A stretch of DNA of 64,000 bases from Nelumbo lutea (Eukaryota; Streptophyta; Magnoliopsida; Proteales; Nelumbonaceae), in the NCBI GenBank assembly GCA_022828595.1, contig JAKGHH010000004.1, positions 49,836,922-49,900,921 on the forward strand, written 5' to 3'. Below the pieces are notes generated by a model. That model saw nothing but the letters and a program-made list of their open reading frames with translations, made no database searches and was not told where the DNA came from. The translations under genes were made by a program, and so were the position numbers. Every line of letters begins with the position of its first letter. The stretch's first letter is position 1. This document shows positions 45,276-58,760 of this stretch, piece by piece.

Positions 45276-46299
45276 AGGCAACCCAGCATGGCCAAGGTTC
45301 CACTTCACAGGTTCAATGGTAGGTATTCTTAGTTCGGTTATCTCTTATTCTGTTATAGATTGCATATTGCCATATTCTGCATTTTTTAGGAAAAGTTCCA
45401 CTTCTCATGTCTGAAGACTAACAACCCCACTTCCCACATATTCTGCATTTTTTTAAGAAATTGCCACGTGTCCAGCTTGAAATCATTACTTTAATATATA
45501 TATATGCAATTCACGGATGTGATGCAACTAATGAAAAACCCATTAAAAGAGAATAAAGATTTTTACAAGAAAATCTGAACGGTAATCATGTATTCAACTA
45601 CAAAAAATGAACAAAAGAAATTCTAACAATATGCAAAGTCTTTGGTTGACTAAGGGGGACCAATCCTAATAGGCTACTTAAAGCAAAAAAACTCAAAAAA
45701 AAGAACAATGATTATAAGAAAGAAATGGAAAAGAAGATTGAGTAATTAAAATTAGATAAGAATAATGATTATAATAAACAAAAAAAAAGAAAAATAGCAT
45801 TAAGAAATTATCAAGCTTACAATTAGAAGAGCATCCTGCCTTTTTGTTGGTCACAAGCGAAGGCCTCATCCGAGTCACTGATTAGACAAATTTAATAATT
45901 CAATCTCAGCTTAGAGGAGACTTGGAGAGAAGGGGAATCACTTTAACTAAACCATGCTCAACGCTTTCACCTTTAATCATTAAAAATTCCCCATGCAAAT
46001 AATTTCATGGGGTTTGAATTCTCTGCATTTTTAACGGTCCAAAGTTGAATTAGGAAGATAGGAACTCTTGGGATGTGTTCCCAACGATGAGGTAAGCAGT
46101 TGGACCTTTGGTTAGTTGCAGTCCTATGTGAACATTAAGCTCCGGTACATAACACTTGAACTGGGCTAAAAGAGTTTCAAGCATAGGATTCTTGTAAGGG
46201 ATGTTGGGATTATGGGGGGTGATTTGGATGTGAAGGGGGTGTTGTGTGTAGGTGTAGAGTTCTCTCCATGTTAGAATGTGTATCTTTGTGTGTGAGAGA
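45276..46299. other. Unassigned sequence
   Basis: AT-rich, with A-runs at about 45690-45790. No gene or clear repeat found. Confidence 0.4.
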
Positions 46300-46860
46300 A
46301 TTGATATTTATACAGTTTTGGGAGGATTTTGTTTGGGTTATGGTTGAGCTGGATTGGAATTCCATGTGGCGACTTTCGCGGTCAGTCTCTCACCAGCCAC
46401 ATCAGCACCACACACAACAGATAATCATTACCAAGGAGTGTCCTGTACAGACCGAGAACTTAACTCTGCTGGGGAAGACAAGTTATCCTAAAGACCTCGG
46501 TGGAGGACCTCATCCTCACAACCTCGGAAGCTTCATTTGACTAAAACACAGACGTCCAATTATAAATAGGTAATCTCCACTCAAGGTAAAGGACTTTGGG
46601 ACTTAATATTCTTTCACCCACCTCTTTTGACCGGACCAATACTGTTCTCACTTGCTTGGCCCGACCATCTGCCTTTCCATTAAACCAACTAGAGCATCAG
46701 AGTACCTACCCAGGGAACAACTCCTCGAGCCTCTAACTTTCCCTCTTGGTTGCAGATCCCAATGCGTGGCTTCGTCCTTCCACCTCGGCCTCATCCAATT
46801 GGTAAGATTATTTAATTGCTTCCTTGGTTTGAGGCACCTCGGAGCGGACAACATCAGATT
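46300..46860 (+). repeat. 5' LTR (3' part) of a second Tat-like gypsy element
   Basis: A TATAAATA box at 46561 is followed by leader-type sequence. Near 46862-46882 comes a degenerate 'CACCATATGTGGGAAACAC', which resembles the TGGCGCC(A/G)TCTGTGGGAAAC primer-binding region of plant gypsy elements. The LTR start is uncertain. Downstream gag and, beyond the copia array, integrase support the call. Confidence 0.45.
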
Positions 46861-46869
46861 CACACCATA

Positions 46870-47279
46870 TGTGGGAAACACAAAAAAAGCCATTTCCAAA
46901 ACCTCTTTCCGTGCACTCAAGACAACCATGACTAAACACACATCTAAGCACTCTGAAACCCACTCCCCATCTCAAGGTTCAAGCTCTCACCGTAGCTCTC
47001 CACCTTGAGAGCCCCAATAATAGACCACGGTCGATCAAATGCAATTCCAAGTGATACAATAGAAGGTCAACCACATTCTTGCAATGAAGGAGATGATGGG
47101 ACAGCCAACTCAAGCCCCTCAGACCATTCACCCTACCACGTAGGCGCTTACTATGGCTAATCCTTGCACTGAGGACCCCAAAAAGCGCCACCCAAACAAG
47201 TAGATGGTCCGATCCAACCATGAAAGTCAGCAATCATCTAGAAGACCAGACTCTCTAGTCGGGTCCCGTACACATGATA
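46870..47279 (+). pseudogene. Gypsy gag N-terminal remnant
   Basis: A hydrophilic Ser/His/Pro-rich frame ('SKHSETHSPSQGSSSHRSS') is followed by 'QVIQ.KVNHILAMKEMM' and 'RPDSLVGS', separated by stops. This composition is usual for the N-terminus of Tat gag. It is cut at 47280 by the copia array. Confidence 0.45.
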
Positions 47280-49217
47280 TGTTAGACAGTTGTATGCCCT
47301 TAACTCCAATCAGAATGATGTACATTATAAATTTATTGTAAATGAATAAAGTACATATTTGATTCAAGTTCCTGTGGTGTGTTTCTGTGTAATACCTTTA
47401 AACTGGACACTAATGAAACTAAAGCTAGTTTAGAATGTTCACGGCTGTTGGATAAGTCTGGGAGATTAATCCTGCCAAGGCTGACACTGATGTGCTGCCA
47501 AATGTTGCGGTGGCCTGTCTCAACCGCCGGGGTGAGACCCAAGGCACATGCAGTGAAAGATTAATTGAATCTTTGAACCAGACCAGATTTCCAGTATTGC
47601 CTTGGACCTTGAAGATTGATGGGCAAAACTGAAAAGTTACACCTGACCCCTAGACTCGATTATGATACTGCACTAGGTGTCAGATTAGGCTGTCTTTGAT
47701 GTGCCAATTAGTGAGATCCTTAGTGGGGGTCAAAACCTGGGTATGTTCGGACAATCTGAGAATTCATCTTAGTGGGTGATCATAGTGATAGGATCAGCCC
47801 CTTTGTCAGACAAAAGTAATGATCGGGGATCCACTCTCTCTGATGGAAACCAATACTGTCGATAGTCGATTTCAATCATTGATATTTGTTTTGCAAAATA
47901 TATTTTATGCGATATAAAAGTATATAAATTATGGTTTCCAAACGTTTACAAAAGGTTTTATTTCTCGGGATCCATGCGAGTAGAGGGTGCAACACTGTTC
48001 CTTGCAGCCGAGGAAGAGGTCCACTCTTGTCGGGCAGTGATTGATCATTATGGGATGAGAGGTTAAGTGTAAGACCATTAAGGGTAATACCTGATGGGCT
48101 AATCGTGCATCTGCCCACAGTCCCTGGGTGTTACAAAGTGGCATGGCCCAGGGACCACTTAGGGTAAGTGTTGGGCCCATAGAGCCCATGTGATGGGTTT
48201 CAGGGGGTGCACTGTCCATAACAGTGTATTCGGCCAAGCCTTGTAACAAAGTCTGGGCTGAACCCATGTGGCTGATGTGTAGATCAATGTTTGGGTCCCG
48301 CGCCATACAAGGAAGCCCAACTGGGCAGCAGTTTGGAAGGCTAAGTGAACACATAACCTTATTGGGCCTAAAGCCCATTTCAAACTGGGCTGATTTGATC
48401 AGTTAAATAAGGGGCGAATTTCGGGATTGGATTAGCAAATAGGATTGGGTCTTAACCCTATCCACTCAGACAGTCCAGATCTAAATGTGATTCAGATCTA
48501 GAAACCTCTTAAAGAGATTAGGAGAAGGCTAATCTAATCTACAGATAAGATAAGGGTTTACCCTTATCACTTAAAGGGAATTCTGATCCAAATATGATTT
48601 GGATCAGCAACTCCTAATGGGATTAGGAGCTGATCCTTTTAACGTTATAAAAGGAGGAGGGGCGGCAGCCTTTATACACATAAGTTCACCACTTGTCTTC
48701 TAAGCTGAAATCACAGAAGAGAAAATTCAGCACATCTGCGAAAATTCTCTCTTGCCGCCTCCTTCCTGCTGTCAGCTCACCTGCCAGTTCGATCTCTAGT
48801 TCAGTAGAAGAAATCAAGATTGGATCTTGATATCAGTTCCTTGTGAAGGGACTAATAGAAAGTTGTGCTCACGTGTCATCCTGTTAATTCTTGCGAAGGA
48901 TTAGGTTCTTGGGAAGAACACTGTTGATTCTGCTCCATCCGGCACTGTGCCATCTTTAGTGGGAGCAGTCTTTGAATCCTTCCTTGGGCATGAACACCTT
49001 CGTTGGGAGATATTATTTCTCTGTATCATGTATAACCCTCTCCTACTGCTTTTGTTTAGATCTGGTTCGGTTTATGGTTCAAAATTGATCATTGAAAAAT
49101 ATGATTTTTCTAAAATAGGGAATAAAATTCCCAATAGGATGAAGAGAAATTTTTGAAATTCACCCATTCTATTTCACAAGATTCGGGCATCCATACGATG
49201 GATATTTCATCCCTTCA
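47280..49217 (+). repeat. Copia LTR, first of the array
   Basis: TGTTAGACAGTTGTATGCCC to TCATCCCTTCA, collinear with 38610-40547. A TATA-like 'GTTATAAAAGGAGG' lies near 48645. Confidence 0.9.
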
Positions 49218-49220
49218 TGA

Positions 49221-49232
49221 TGGCATCGGAGC
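49221..49232 (+). other. Degenerate initiator-Met primer-binding site
   Basis: TGGCATCGGAGC differs from the functional TGGTATCAGAGC at two positions, both transitions. Confidence 0.7.
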
Positions 49233-50992
49233 TAGGTTCAAGTCTTGAACCGAATTGGATCAAATCTGAACCTACACAAATGGGGAGAAGGCGTTCTACC
49301 CGATTTGCGCAGATATAAAGTTTTTCTGGAAAATTTGTTTTCAATTGATGGGCGATTAATCTAAAATTAAATTTTATAAGTCTGATTATTATTTAGAACT
49401 ATTCTTTATAATTTTCTTGATTTTTGGGCTGTTCGTACTCATGGAGATCGAAATCTTGATGGGCACAGGAAACCTGCAATTTTGTATATTCTTGATTATT
49501 TTATTACATTTGGTCTGTAAAATAATTTTATTTTTATTTTTTAGACTGAATGTATAGGCATTCGATCTGATGTAATTATAATAGAAATTAGGTTTTCTAT
49601 TTTTTATTTTTGAACCAAAGCGGTGCAAATAAGGAGATTTCGCAGATGGGAGAATCGCTATCTGCGATTGCAGTTTATGAAATTGCAAACTGTTATCTAA
49701 CCTTTGTTTTGCATGATGGATTGTGCGAGCAGCCCTATCTGACTGATTCTTGAATTTTTTTTATTAGTATTTAATTTTAGATTAATTTCTTGAATTAAAT
49801 CTTTAATTAAAAATCAAACCCTAGACCCATTCGAACCAAATTGGTCCAAACTGGTTAAACCGAATCTAGGGTTCGATCAAGGCTGAACGTCAACCGTAAT
49901 TCTCCCTTTAATGGGCCTAAGGATTGATAATTAATTTAATATTTAATTCGGCCCAACCTGTAAAAGCCCAGTTTTAATTTGTTAAAACTGTTAAAAGCCT
50001 ACTTCGCAGATAAAGCTATATGGACCAAATTGATCAACCCTAATTTTGGCCCATATACCTAGATAATATTAATGGTTAAGATTATGGACATTAAAATGGG
50101 CTTTACACATATTAATTGATTGGATCAATTCTTCCCTACATGTGATGTATGGATGTGTGATGTGCTTCATTCATGGGCCATAAGTGCTTGGCCCATGCTG
50201 ATTCGATAGTGGCTCTTGCGCACACCATGGCTGAATGCACATCATTGCCATGGTGTCCCTACTGGTCATTGGATGACCTCCCTCAGTGGTGGGTCCCACA
50301 CCTCCTGAAGATGATACGTGCAGAACCCTAGCCGATTTTGGCCGACCGAAATCTGATTTTATGAAAGTCAGTGGGAGCCACTTTGGTTTGACCTAAATCA
50401 AACTAGGGCGTAATCATTCGTTCCCTCCAACAAATATGAGTGGATGTGATAGGGAGGTTTATATAATGAACTCTCTAAAGGCCTTCCATCATTAGCATAA
50501 GGATGGGTCATTCAGTAATGAAGAAACACACAAAAAATGGGCTATCCATTTGCCGTTGGACTTGTCCGAGTGTTTCATAAGATGATAGGGGCGTCATAGA
50601 TCGATGTGGGAGGGGCTTCACCAGAAAATGGGAACTCTCTCACTGTACTTTAGTGTTCACGAATATGATGGGTAAACAGTCACTGGATAGAAAGATTTAC
50701 TAGAACACGGCTCTGAACCTTGTCTAACAGAGGCCAAAGGGAAAACTCATATGATGAGCGGATACGATCCTTCACAAAAAGGTGGGGGGGGTTTGCAGCT
50801 GAAACAGTTGGCTCCCTGCACCCTATGTGGTTTCTCACATTTCTAGAGACAAGTCACTGTCTCCATCACTGAGATGGGAGGAAAATCTCAGAGATGAACA
50901 AATGGGAATGTGACATAAATTAAAAACCATATCAATGTAATGACTCTGAATCAAATTAGGTTGTGGACTAATTTTTGTTGTTTACCAGAAAA
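49233..50992 (+). other. Copia leader, first unit
   Basis: A long untranslated leader, collinear with 53219-54977. It includes the 'GGGCCATAAGTGCTTGGCCCATG' and 'CTCTCTAAAGGCCTTCCATCATTA' blocks. No open frame of note. Confidence 0.7.
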
Positions 50993-51385
50993 TGGCAAAC
51001 GAAAAATTTGCCAAGCTTCTTGACGACAATAAGCTTAAGGGCCGAAACTATGCCGATTGGTACTGTAACCTCATGTTGGTCTTAACATCTGAAAAATTGG
51101 ATAAGGTAGTTAAAAATCCTATCCCGGAGCATCCAAGCGACATTGCCCTAAGTGAAGCTGCCTAATGAATGAAGGTGTTCATTCTAGAATTTGGAATTCA
51201 GCACATCACCCCTTCCACTATTGTGTGACAACACTGGATCTACGGGAGATTGATGTTTAAAGGTAGCATCATCGCCGAATGTAGTAGACCCATTAACTAA
51301 GCCACTGACACAGAAAGTGTTTGAGAAACACGTGGAAAGTATGGGATTCCGGCTTGTACCCGATTAGACCTGTGTAAGTGAGAGT
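50993..51385 (+). pseudogene. Copia gag start fused to pol end
   Basis: The gag N-terminus ('NEKFAKLLDDNKLKGRNYAD' then 'LVLTSEKLDKVVKNP') stops near 51164. It is joined to the extreme C-terminus of pol, 'PLTKPLTQKVFEKHVESMGF', ending just before the LTR at 51386. More than 4 kb of coding sequence is deleted between them. Confidence 0.75.
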
Positions 51386-52016
51386 TGTTAGATAGTTATG
51401 CCCTTAGCTCCAATCTGATTGATGTATCTTTTAACATTTACTATAAATGAATAAAGTACATAATTGATTCATGTCATTGTGGTGTGTTTCTATGTAATAC
51501 CCTTAAACTAGACACTTATGAGACTCGTGTTAGTTTATAATATTTACAGTCGTTGGATAAATCTAGGGAGATTTATCCTACCAAGGCTGACACTGATGTG
51601 CCGCCAAATTGGTTGGGGTGGCTTGTCTCAGCTACCAAGGTGAGACCTGAAGCACATGAAGTGTGGGTTTCTTGAAACCTTGAATCGAACCAAAATTCCA
51701 GTATTGCCCTAGACCTTGGAGATAGAGGGGCAAAACTGTAATGTTACACCTGACCCCTATACTCGATTATGGTACTGCACTAGGTGTCAGATTGGACTGT
51801 CTTTGATATGCCAATCAATGAGATCCTTTGAGGGGGTGAAAACCAAAGTATGTTGGGACGGTCTGAGAATTCTTCTGAGTGGGTGATCATAGTGATAGAA
51901 TCAAACCCTTTGTCGGACAAAAGTAATAATCGGGGATGCACTTTTTCTTATGGAAACCAAGACTGTCGGCAGTCGATTTCAATCAATGAAATTTGTTTTG
52001 CAAAATATATTTATAT

Positions 52017-52052
<36 letters not shown>

Positions 52053-53204
52053 CGGTTTCAAAATGTTTACAAAATGTTTTAATTCCCGGGATCCATGTGA
52101 GCAGAGAGTGCAACACTGTTCCTTGCAGCCGTGGAAGAGGTATTCTCTTGTCGGGCAATGTTTGATCATTATGGGCTAAGAGGTTAAGTGTAAGATCATT
52201 GAGATTAATACTCGATGGGCTAATCTTGCATTTGCCCACAGTCTTTGGGTTTTCATAAAGTGGTTGGATCCAAGGACCATTTAGTGTAATTGTTGGGCCC
52301 ATTAAGAGCCCATGGTGACGGACTCAGGGGTTCATTATCTCCTATAGTGAATTCAGCCAAGCCTTGTAACAAAGGCTGGGCTAAACCCATGTGGCTGATG
52401 TGTAGATCAATGTGGGTCCCACACCATACAAATAGACCCAACTAGGCAACAGTTTACGAGGTTAAATGAGCACATAAGCTTAATGGGCCTAAATCCCAAT
52501 TCGAATTGGGCTTAAGTTAGTTAATTAAAAGGAGGCAAGATAAGATTTATAATCTGATTAGGATTAGCTGAAAGATAAGAAAAGTCTTATCCATTCAAGA
52601 GTCTAGATCCAAATATTAGATTTGGATTAAGAAACTCTCTCCTAATTAGATTAGGAGGCTGATCCTAAGAAGGCTATAAATAAAGGGGAGAACTCCTCAG
52701 TTTCACAACATAGCAACCTGCATAAATCCTCCTATTCTTGCCATCCCTACCTAGTTCAACCTCCTCTTGAAAAATTGATCAAGGAAGGATCATGGTTCTT
52801 GCTGAAGGATCATGGATCACAAGAAGGCTATAAATAATATGAAATCATGCTCACAAGCCCCTATTCGATTCTTGCTGAAGGATCATGGTTCTTGCTTAAG
52901 AGTCATCCTGCTGATTCTGTTTCATTACACACTGTGTCATATTCGGTAAAAGCGGGTTTTGGTCTTCTGCTTGGGCGTGAAAACCTTCATTGGGAGTTAC
53001 TGCTACTTCATATCAGGTATATCCCTCTCCTTCTTTTTTGGTTTTAGATCTGGTCTGATTTTGGATTCAATAACGATCCTTGAAAACGCAGTTTTCTAAA
53101 ATAGGGAATGCGATTCTCAGATGGGAGAGAGATAAATTTTTGAAATTTCGCCCAACCTTCTTGCAAGGTTTGGCCATCCATATGATGGATCTCTCATCCC
53201 TTCA
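51386..53204 (+). repeat. Copia LTR, shared middle LTR
   Basis: TGTTAGATAGTTATGCCC to CTCTCATCCCTTCA. It contains a (TA)n microsatellite at about 52020-52050, at the same internal position where other copies carry short TATA runs. PPT on its left and PBS on its right. Confidence 0.9.
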
Positions 53205-53205
53205 G

Positions 53206-53218
53206 TGGTATCAGAGCC
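53206..53218 (+). other. Initiator-Met tRNA primer-binding site
   Basis: TGGTATCAGAGCC lies one base after the LTR end. It is an exact match to the usual plant copia site complementary to the 3' end of tRNA-iMet. Confidence 0.95.
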
Positions 53219-54977
53219 ATGTTTTGATATTTGAACCAAAATTGAGCCAAATTTGATTTGCGCAAATCGATAGAAACTGTTCTACCCGATTTGCATTGTT
53301 AGCGATTTTTTGTAGGAAATCGGTTCCTAATTTTGGGCAAATGATCTAAAAATAATTCTTTATTATTCTATTATATATTTAGAATTGTTCTATTTATATT
53401 TCTTGAATTTTGGGCTGTTTGTATGGAGGAGATCGAAATCTTTTCTACAATGCAAGAAATCTGTGCATCTGCATTTTTTTTCCTAATCATTCTTGGCCTG
53501 TAATTAATTATTTTTTTAGACAGAATGCATAGGAATTCAAATCTAATGTAATGTTAATAGAAAATTTTGGTTATCTATTTTATTTTATTTGAAGACAAAT
53601 CTTAAAGCGCGAAAGAGAAAATTTCATAGATTCGGGTTCAGCGATCTACGATTTGCAGTTTTGGAAACTACAAACTGCGAACTGATATTTGTTTTGCATG
53701 GTAGCGGCTTTACGAACAATCCTCTTGCTGATTCTTGATTGTTATGTATTAGTTTCTTTATTTTCAAATCATGTTTCTTGAATTGAATCTTGAATTAAAC
53801 ATCAAACCCAAGATCTATTCGAACCAGATTGGACCAAACTGGTTGGACCGAATCTGTGGTACGATGGGGTTGTTCTCAGCCCTAAAACTGCAATATGGAC
53901 AAGGAGTTGATGGTTAATTGCAAGATGCAATTCGGCCCACATCTGAAAAACCCAATTTTGGATTGTTAAAATTGCTTTAGCCCAGTTCAGCATATGAGCC
54001 GAACTGCTCTTTGTAGTGCAGCCCATATACCTAGATAATATCATGGGCTTTAAATGGGCTGAAAAGGTTTTACATTTAATTATGGATTTTACAGTTATTT
54101 AATTGATTGAATCAATTATGGATTTCATGCATATGATATATGTAATGTGATGTGCTGCGTACATGGGCCATAAGTGCTTGGCCCATGTTAATTCGATAGT
54201 GGCTCTTTCGAACACCATGGCTGAATGCACATCATTGCCATGGTGCCGTTAATATAAATGGATAATCTCCCTTCTCAGTGGGCCTACTTCAGTTCCTCCC
54301 CAAGAGGAACACCCTGGAACCCTACCCGTTTTGAGCCCACTTTGAATTTGGCTTTATAAAAGTCAGTGGGAGGCACTTTGGTTTGACCTAAATCAAATTT
54401 ATGGGGTTTTCATTCCCTCCATTAAATATAAGTGCATGAAATAGGGAATTTCATATGATAGACTCTCTAAAGGCCTTCCATCATTAGTATGAAGGTTGGT
54501 TGTATTAGTGGGTGGAGATGCACCATAAAATTGGGCTATCCATCTGTTAATGCAATTGACTGGATTGCTTCATGAGATTATAGAGGCATCATAGACCGAT
54601 GTGGGAGGAGCCTATCCTAAAATGGAATACTCTCTCATGATACCTTGGCGTTCACGAACATGATGGGTGAGCACTTACTATACAGAAAGGTTTAACTTAA
54701 AATGACTATGGACCTTGTCTAACAGAGGCCAAAGTGAAAGCTCATAAGATGAGTGGATGAGATCCTTCACAAAAGGTGGTAGCGTTTTGTAGCTAAAAGA
54801 ATTGGCTCAATGCACCCCATGTGATTTCCTATATTTCCAGAGACACAACTTTCTCCGTCATTGAGATCGGAGGGAAACTCAGAGATGCCCAAAATGGAAA
54901 TATAACATAGATTAAAAGCCTTTTCTATGTTATGACATGAATCAATTAGGTAGTGGACTAATAAATCTACTTTGCCT
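53219..54977 (+). other. Copia leader, second unit
   Basis: Untranslated leader collinear with 49233-50992. Confidence 0.7.
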
Positions 54978-55895
54978 TTACCAGAAATTGCAAATGGAAA
55001 CTCCACCAAGTTGTTGGATGATAACAAACTCAAGGGCCCTAATTATGCTGACTGGTTCCGAAACCTTATCCTAGTTCTGATGTCCGAGAAATTGGATAAA
55101 ATTGCTAAAAAACCTGCTCTGAATCATCCAGGTGATAGGACTTCTGAGGCCCGAAGAAGAGAGTGTCAAGAATGGGAAGAGAAAAATTCTCTGGCCCGGG
55201 GTTATATTATAGCCTCTTTAGACAATCAGATACAACGACAATTTGATAAGATCGAAGTGTCCAATGATATATTAGATAGTCTGAAAACTATGTATGAAGA
55301 GCAAAACCGTTCTACTCGACAAAAGGTCTTAAATTTGTTTATAACCATATAAATGACCGAGAATCAAAATGTTCATGATCATTGTCTAAAGATGATGGGT
55401 TATATCAATGAACTAGAGGATCTCGGGTTAGGGCTACATCATGACACTAAAATTGATGTTGTCATCAATTCTTTGCCTCCATCCTTCAATCAGTTTATCA
55501 TAAATTACAACATGAATAAGCTAAACATTTGCCTTCAAGAACTCAACAATATAATGTAGAAGGATGAAAAACTAATTAAGGATAAGTCAATAGCCATGCT
55601 TGTTGAAAGTGGCAAATCGGGCAAGAAAAAGTGGAAGGCTAAAAGGAAGGCTCAGGAGAAGGGTAGCAAAACTAAAAAGCAGAAGAAATATAAGGCATCA
55701 AATTCCAATGCCTGTCACTTCTGCAAGCAGACCGGCCACTGGAAGAGAAATTGTCCTCAATACCTGGAGACTAAGAAACAAGGTACATCCGATTCTTTCA
55801 TCATAGAGACCAATCTGTTGGTCACTTCTGCTTCTTGGTGTTCTGACTCTGAGGCTTCAACTCATGCATTTAACTCACAAAGGGGTTCAAGATAA
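54978..55895 (+). pseudogene. Copia gag and protease start
   Basis: The best-preserved gag in the window: 'EIANGNSTKLLDDNKLKGPN', 'ADWFRNLILVLMSEKLDKIA', 'ILDSLKTMYEEQN', then after a stop 'CLKMMGYINELEDLGLGLHH' and 'VVINSLPPSFNQF'. The basic patch and an intact CCHC knuckle 'CHFCKQTGHWKRNC' are present near 55711-55752. The protease site follows as 'WCSDSEASTHAFN', with Gly of D-S-G-A changed to Glu. Two stops interrupt gag near 55350 and 55560. The site that carries a solo LTR in the other copia is empty here. Confidence 0.85.
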
Positions 55896-56242
55896 GCAGA
55901 AAACTGAGTAATGGAGAAGTGGCACTTTACTTGGAGACTTTTATAACTGTTGCAGCTATAGCCATAGGAACTGTATAACTAATTTTCAAAAAAATGAACA
56001 ATTGTATTGAAATATTGTATTTTCGTACCTAATTTAAGAATAATTTGATTTCTGTCTCAAAATTTTGCATGGATGCTTATTCTATTTGGAATAATGTGAT
56101 TACTATTAAATGGAATAATAAACTTGTAGCATATGAGAAACTTAAGAATGGTCTCTATCTTCTCCATCCCTCTAGAAACCAACAATACTGAAACTATGTT
56201 GGAAATAATCCCTAAAAAAAAGAATTCGTGATACAGTTAATC

Positions 56243-57722
56243 TAATGAGAATGAAAATTATCATATCTTTATCCCTTAATATTCATTCTTTTATACTTAT
56301 TTAGTGCCTAATTGAATTCACTATTCTTATATTTCAATTTAGGCACGAAAAGAGACGTTAAGTGAAAAACAAGGCTAATCGAGTAATTTTGCATAGTTTT
56401 GGTGCTGTGTAGTAATTTGGGCATAACTTTTTCATCCGTACTCCGATTAAGATGATTCAAGATGAATTGGAAAGCAAGGCAAAATTCTACAACTTTCATG
56501 TTTTGAGTTTTAATAAATTCGGAATGCATCAAGGTCAAAATCGGGCCCGACGTCTCTACAAATTCATAGAGAAGCCCAATTCGCAGAGAGCCCCAGATTG
56601 CAACAAAGCCCAATTCACAGAGAAGCCCCAGTTCACTGGAGAAAACCAACCCAATTCAGCATGCAATAGTAGGGTCCATTCATCATTCCTAATAGATTTC
56701 AGCTAAGACTCTTAGTTAAGAGTTTCTATTTAGAGATAATGATAAAATTAGATCTAAATTATGAAATAGGACTTTCTATTTTTTTGAGAAAAAGAACTCC
56801 TAAGAGGAGCTGAAAACTACTCCCTCCTAAGGTTATATAAATGGGGGCCTGACTAGCACCCAAGGATCATCAAATCTTGGAAACAAGAATTCAGCAAAAA
56901 AGGAGAAAATAAGTGGAATACGCCCTCCCCATCTGGAAGCTGCGATTTCCCCATGAAGTGTGTGTAACTTTTATTTTCTGGTTGAAGGTTAGGGAAACTT
57001 GATTCTATAAACATTGTGAAATCTAATTGATTTTCATTTTAGTTCATTGTTTATGAGTATTCATATGTTTTCTGCGATTTCCTGTGAGAATTATTTTTAT
57101 TGATTAAGCAAGATGGATCCCTTGCTTATTCAATGAGAATAATCTATGGCCGATTGAACCTCCAATTTAGTATATGTTGGTAGGTTTAATCATGGTGATA
57201 ACTAACATAAATTGATTATGGACAAGTTTTCATTTATGTAAACATAACATATGATTTGGTTTAAACGGTCCAAGCTTGTGAGACCGCTGACCAAAATTGG
57301 GTCTCTCCCCACTTAATGCTATTAGTACATTAAATCCTAAGAGATTGTTTAGGACTGTCTATTAATAAGAGAAGTAATCAAAGAGCTTGTTTTGGTTTCC
57401 GAGAAATACGAGTAGAGCCTGGCTGTTTAGAGCTAGTTAATGGCTATAACCAATTTATTCATATACATATTAATTTATCCTTGCATCGATGATCAATGAT
57501 AAGAATCAAGGCTGAACTTATCCCTTCAACCAAAAACTATCTCCCATCGATTTAATCATTGCTTTATTTTATTTTCCTTGCTTTTATAACAATTCCTCTA
57601 TTTTCTTTTCTCTTGGAAATAAATCCATCCAATCCCTGTGGAGACGACTTTGCTCATCACTGTCTACAAAAATGTTTAATTTGATCAGGACATTTATCTT
57701 TGGTTGGATTCGACACCCACCA
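56243..57722 (+). mobile_element. Solo LTR (1480 bp), TSD TAATC/TAGTC
   Basis: Starts TAATGAGAATGAAAATTATC (TG decayed to TA) and ends TTCGACACCCACCA. It is flanked by taatc (56238-56242) and tagtc (57723-57727). It is homologous along its length to the reverse complement of 17807-19312. A TATATAAATGG promoter element lies near 56835 and CCCTGTGGAGACGAC near its end. The sister copia at 20050-20075 shows the empty site. Confidence 0.9.
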
Positions 57723-58760
57723 TAGTCCCACGTGCCTGTGGCATTACCGACTCGGCCACATTAACATAGATTATATCACAAGGTTAGTAATTGATGGATC
57801 TTTGAATTTTCTAACCGTAGAAGATCTTCTAACCTGTGAACATTGCCTTCAGGGTAAGATGACGAAGCGACCATTTAACGGTAAGACTGAAAGATCTACA
57901 AGCACCCACTTGACCTAATACATACTGATGTATTTGGTTCCCTAAATGTTAGGGCACGTAATTAACACGTTTATTTTGTAACATTTACCAATGATTATTC
58001 TTGATATGGTTACGTGTATCTAATAAGACATAAGCCCGAATCCTTTGAAAAGTCCAATGAGTTCAGACAAGAGGTCGAGAAACAATTAGGGAGAGAAATT
58101 AAAGCCCTTTGATTAGATCGAGGTGGTGAGTATCTCTCTAACGAATTCAGGGACTACTTAAAAGACAATGGGATTGTATCACAATTAACCCCTCCCGCTA
58201 CATCACAGTTAAACGGTGTGTCAAAGAGGAGGAACCGAACCCTATTGGATATGGTCCGATCACTTCTCATCCACTCAGAATTACCTACATCCTTTTGGGG
58301 ATACGCATTGGAGACTACAATTTACATGCTGAACTGAGTTCCAACCAAATCCGTTCCAAAGACTTTGTATGAGCTTTGGACTAGTAAAAACCAAGTGTGA
58401 GATAATTGAAGATTTGGGGTTGTCTAACACATGTTAAAAGAACTAGTACTACCAAATTGGAATCTAAGACCAGTCGTTGCCTATTTGTAGGTTACCCCAA
58501 AGGCTTTGTAGGTTACCTATTGTATGATCCAAAAGAACAAAATGTGTTTTGCAGTCGAAATGCCTGTTTCTTAGAAGAAGATTGCATCCTAGAGAATCTT
58601 CAACAAAATTTGTTCTTGATGAGGAGAGCACAAGAAGTGACAGATGTCCCACAAGCTCTAGATACTCAACCTACAGGTCTACTCAAGTATCTAGGCCTTC
58701 AGTTCGTTACAGTTGCAACCAAGAAAGTTACTTGGTGGAAGCCACGATAAGTAAAGAGGA
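57723..58760 (+). pseudogene. Copia integrase remnant, second copy
   Basis: The H-H part 'LWHYRLGHINIDYITRLV' and C-C part 'CEHCLQGKMTKRPFNGKTER' of the zinc finger are seen, then the core with 'TYFPN', 'EIKAL' and 'GGEYLSNEFRDYLKDNGIVS'. Stops and frameshifts occur (for example the LRSDRG Asp region reads 'L*LDRGGEY'). The later 'KIWGCLTHVKRTSTTKLES' and 'RCLFVGYPKGFVGYLLYDPK' are well kept. Confidence 0.75.

Noticed and set aside
47876..48383. Minus-strand frames up to 149 codons, repeated at 15554-16217, 39333-39581, 51979-52441 and 62734-62976
   Set aside because: They recur at the same place in every copia LTR and have no domain. They are antisense shadows of conserved LTR sequence.
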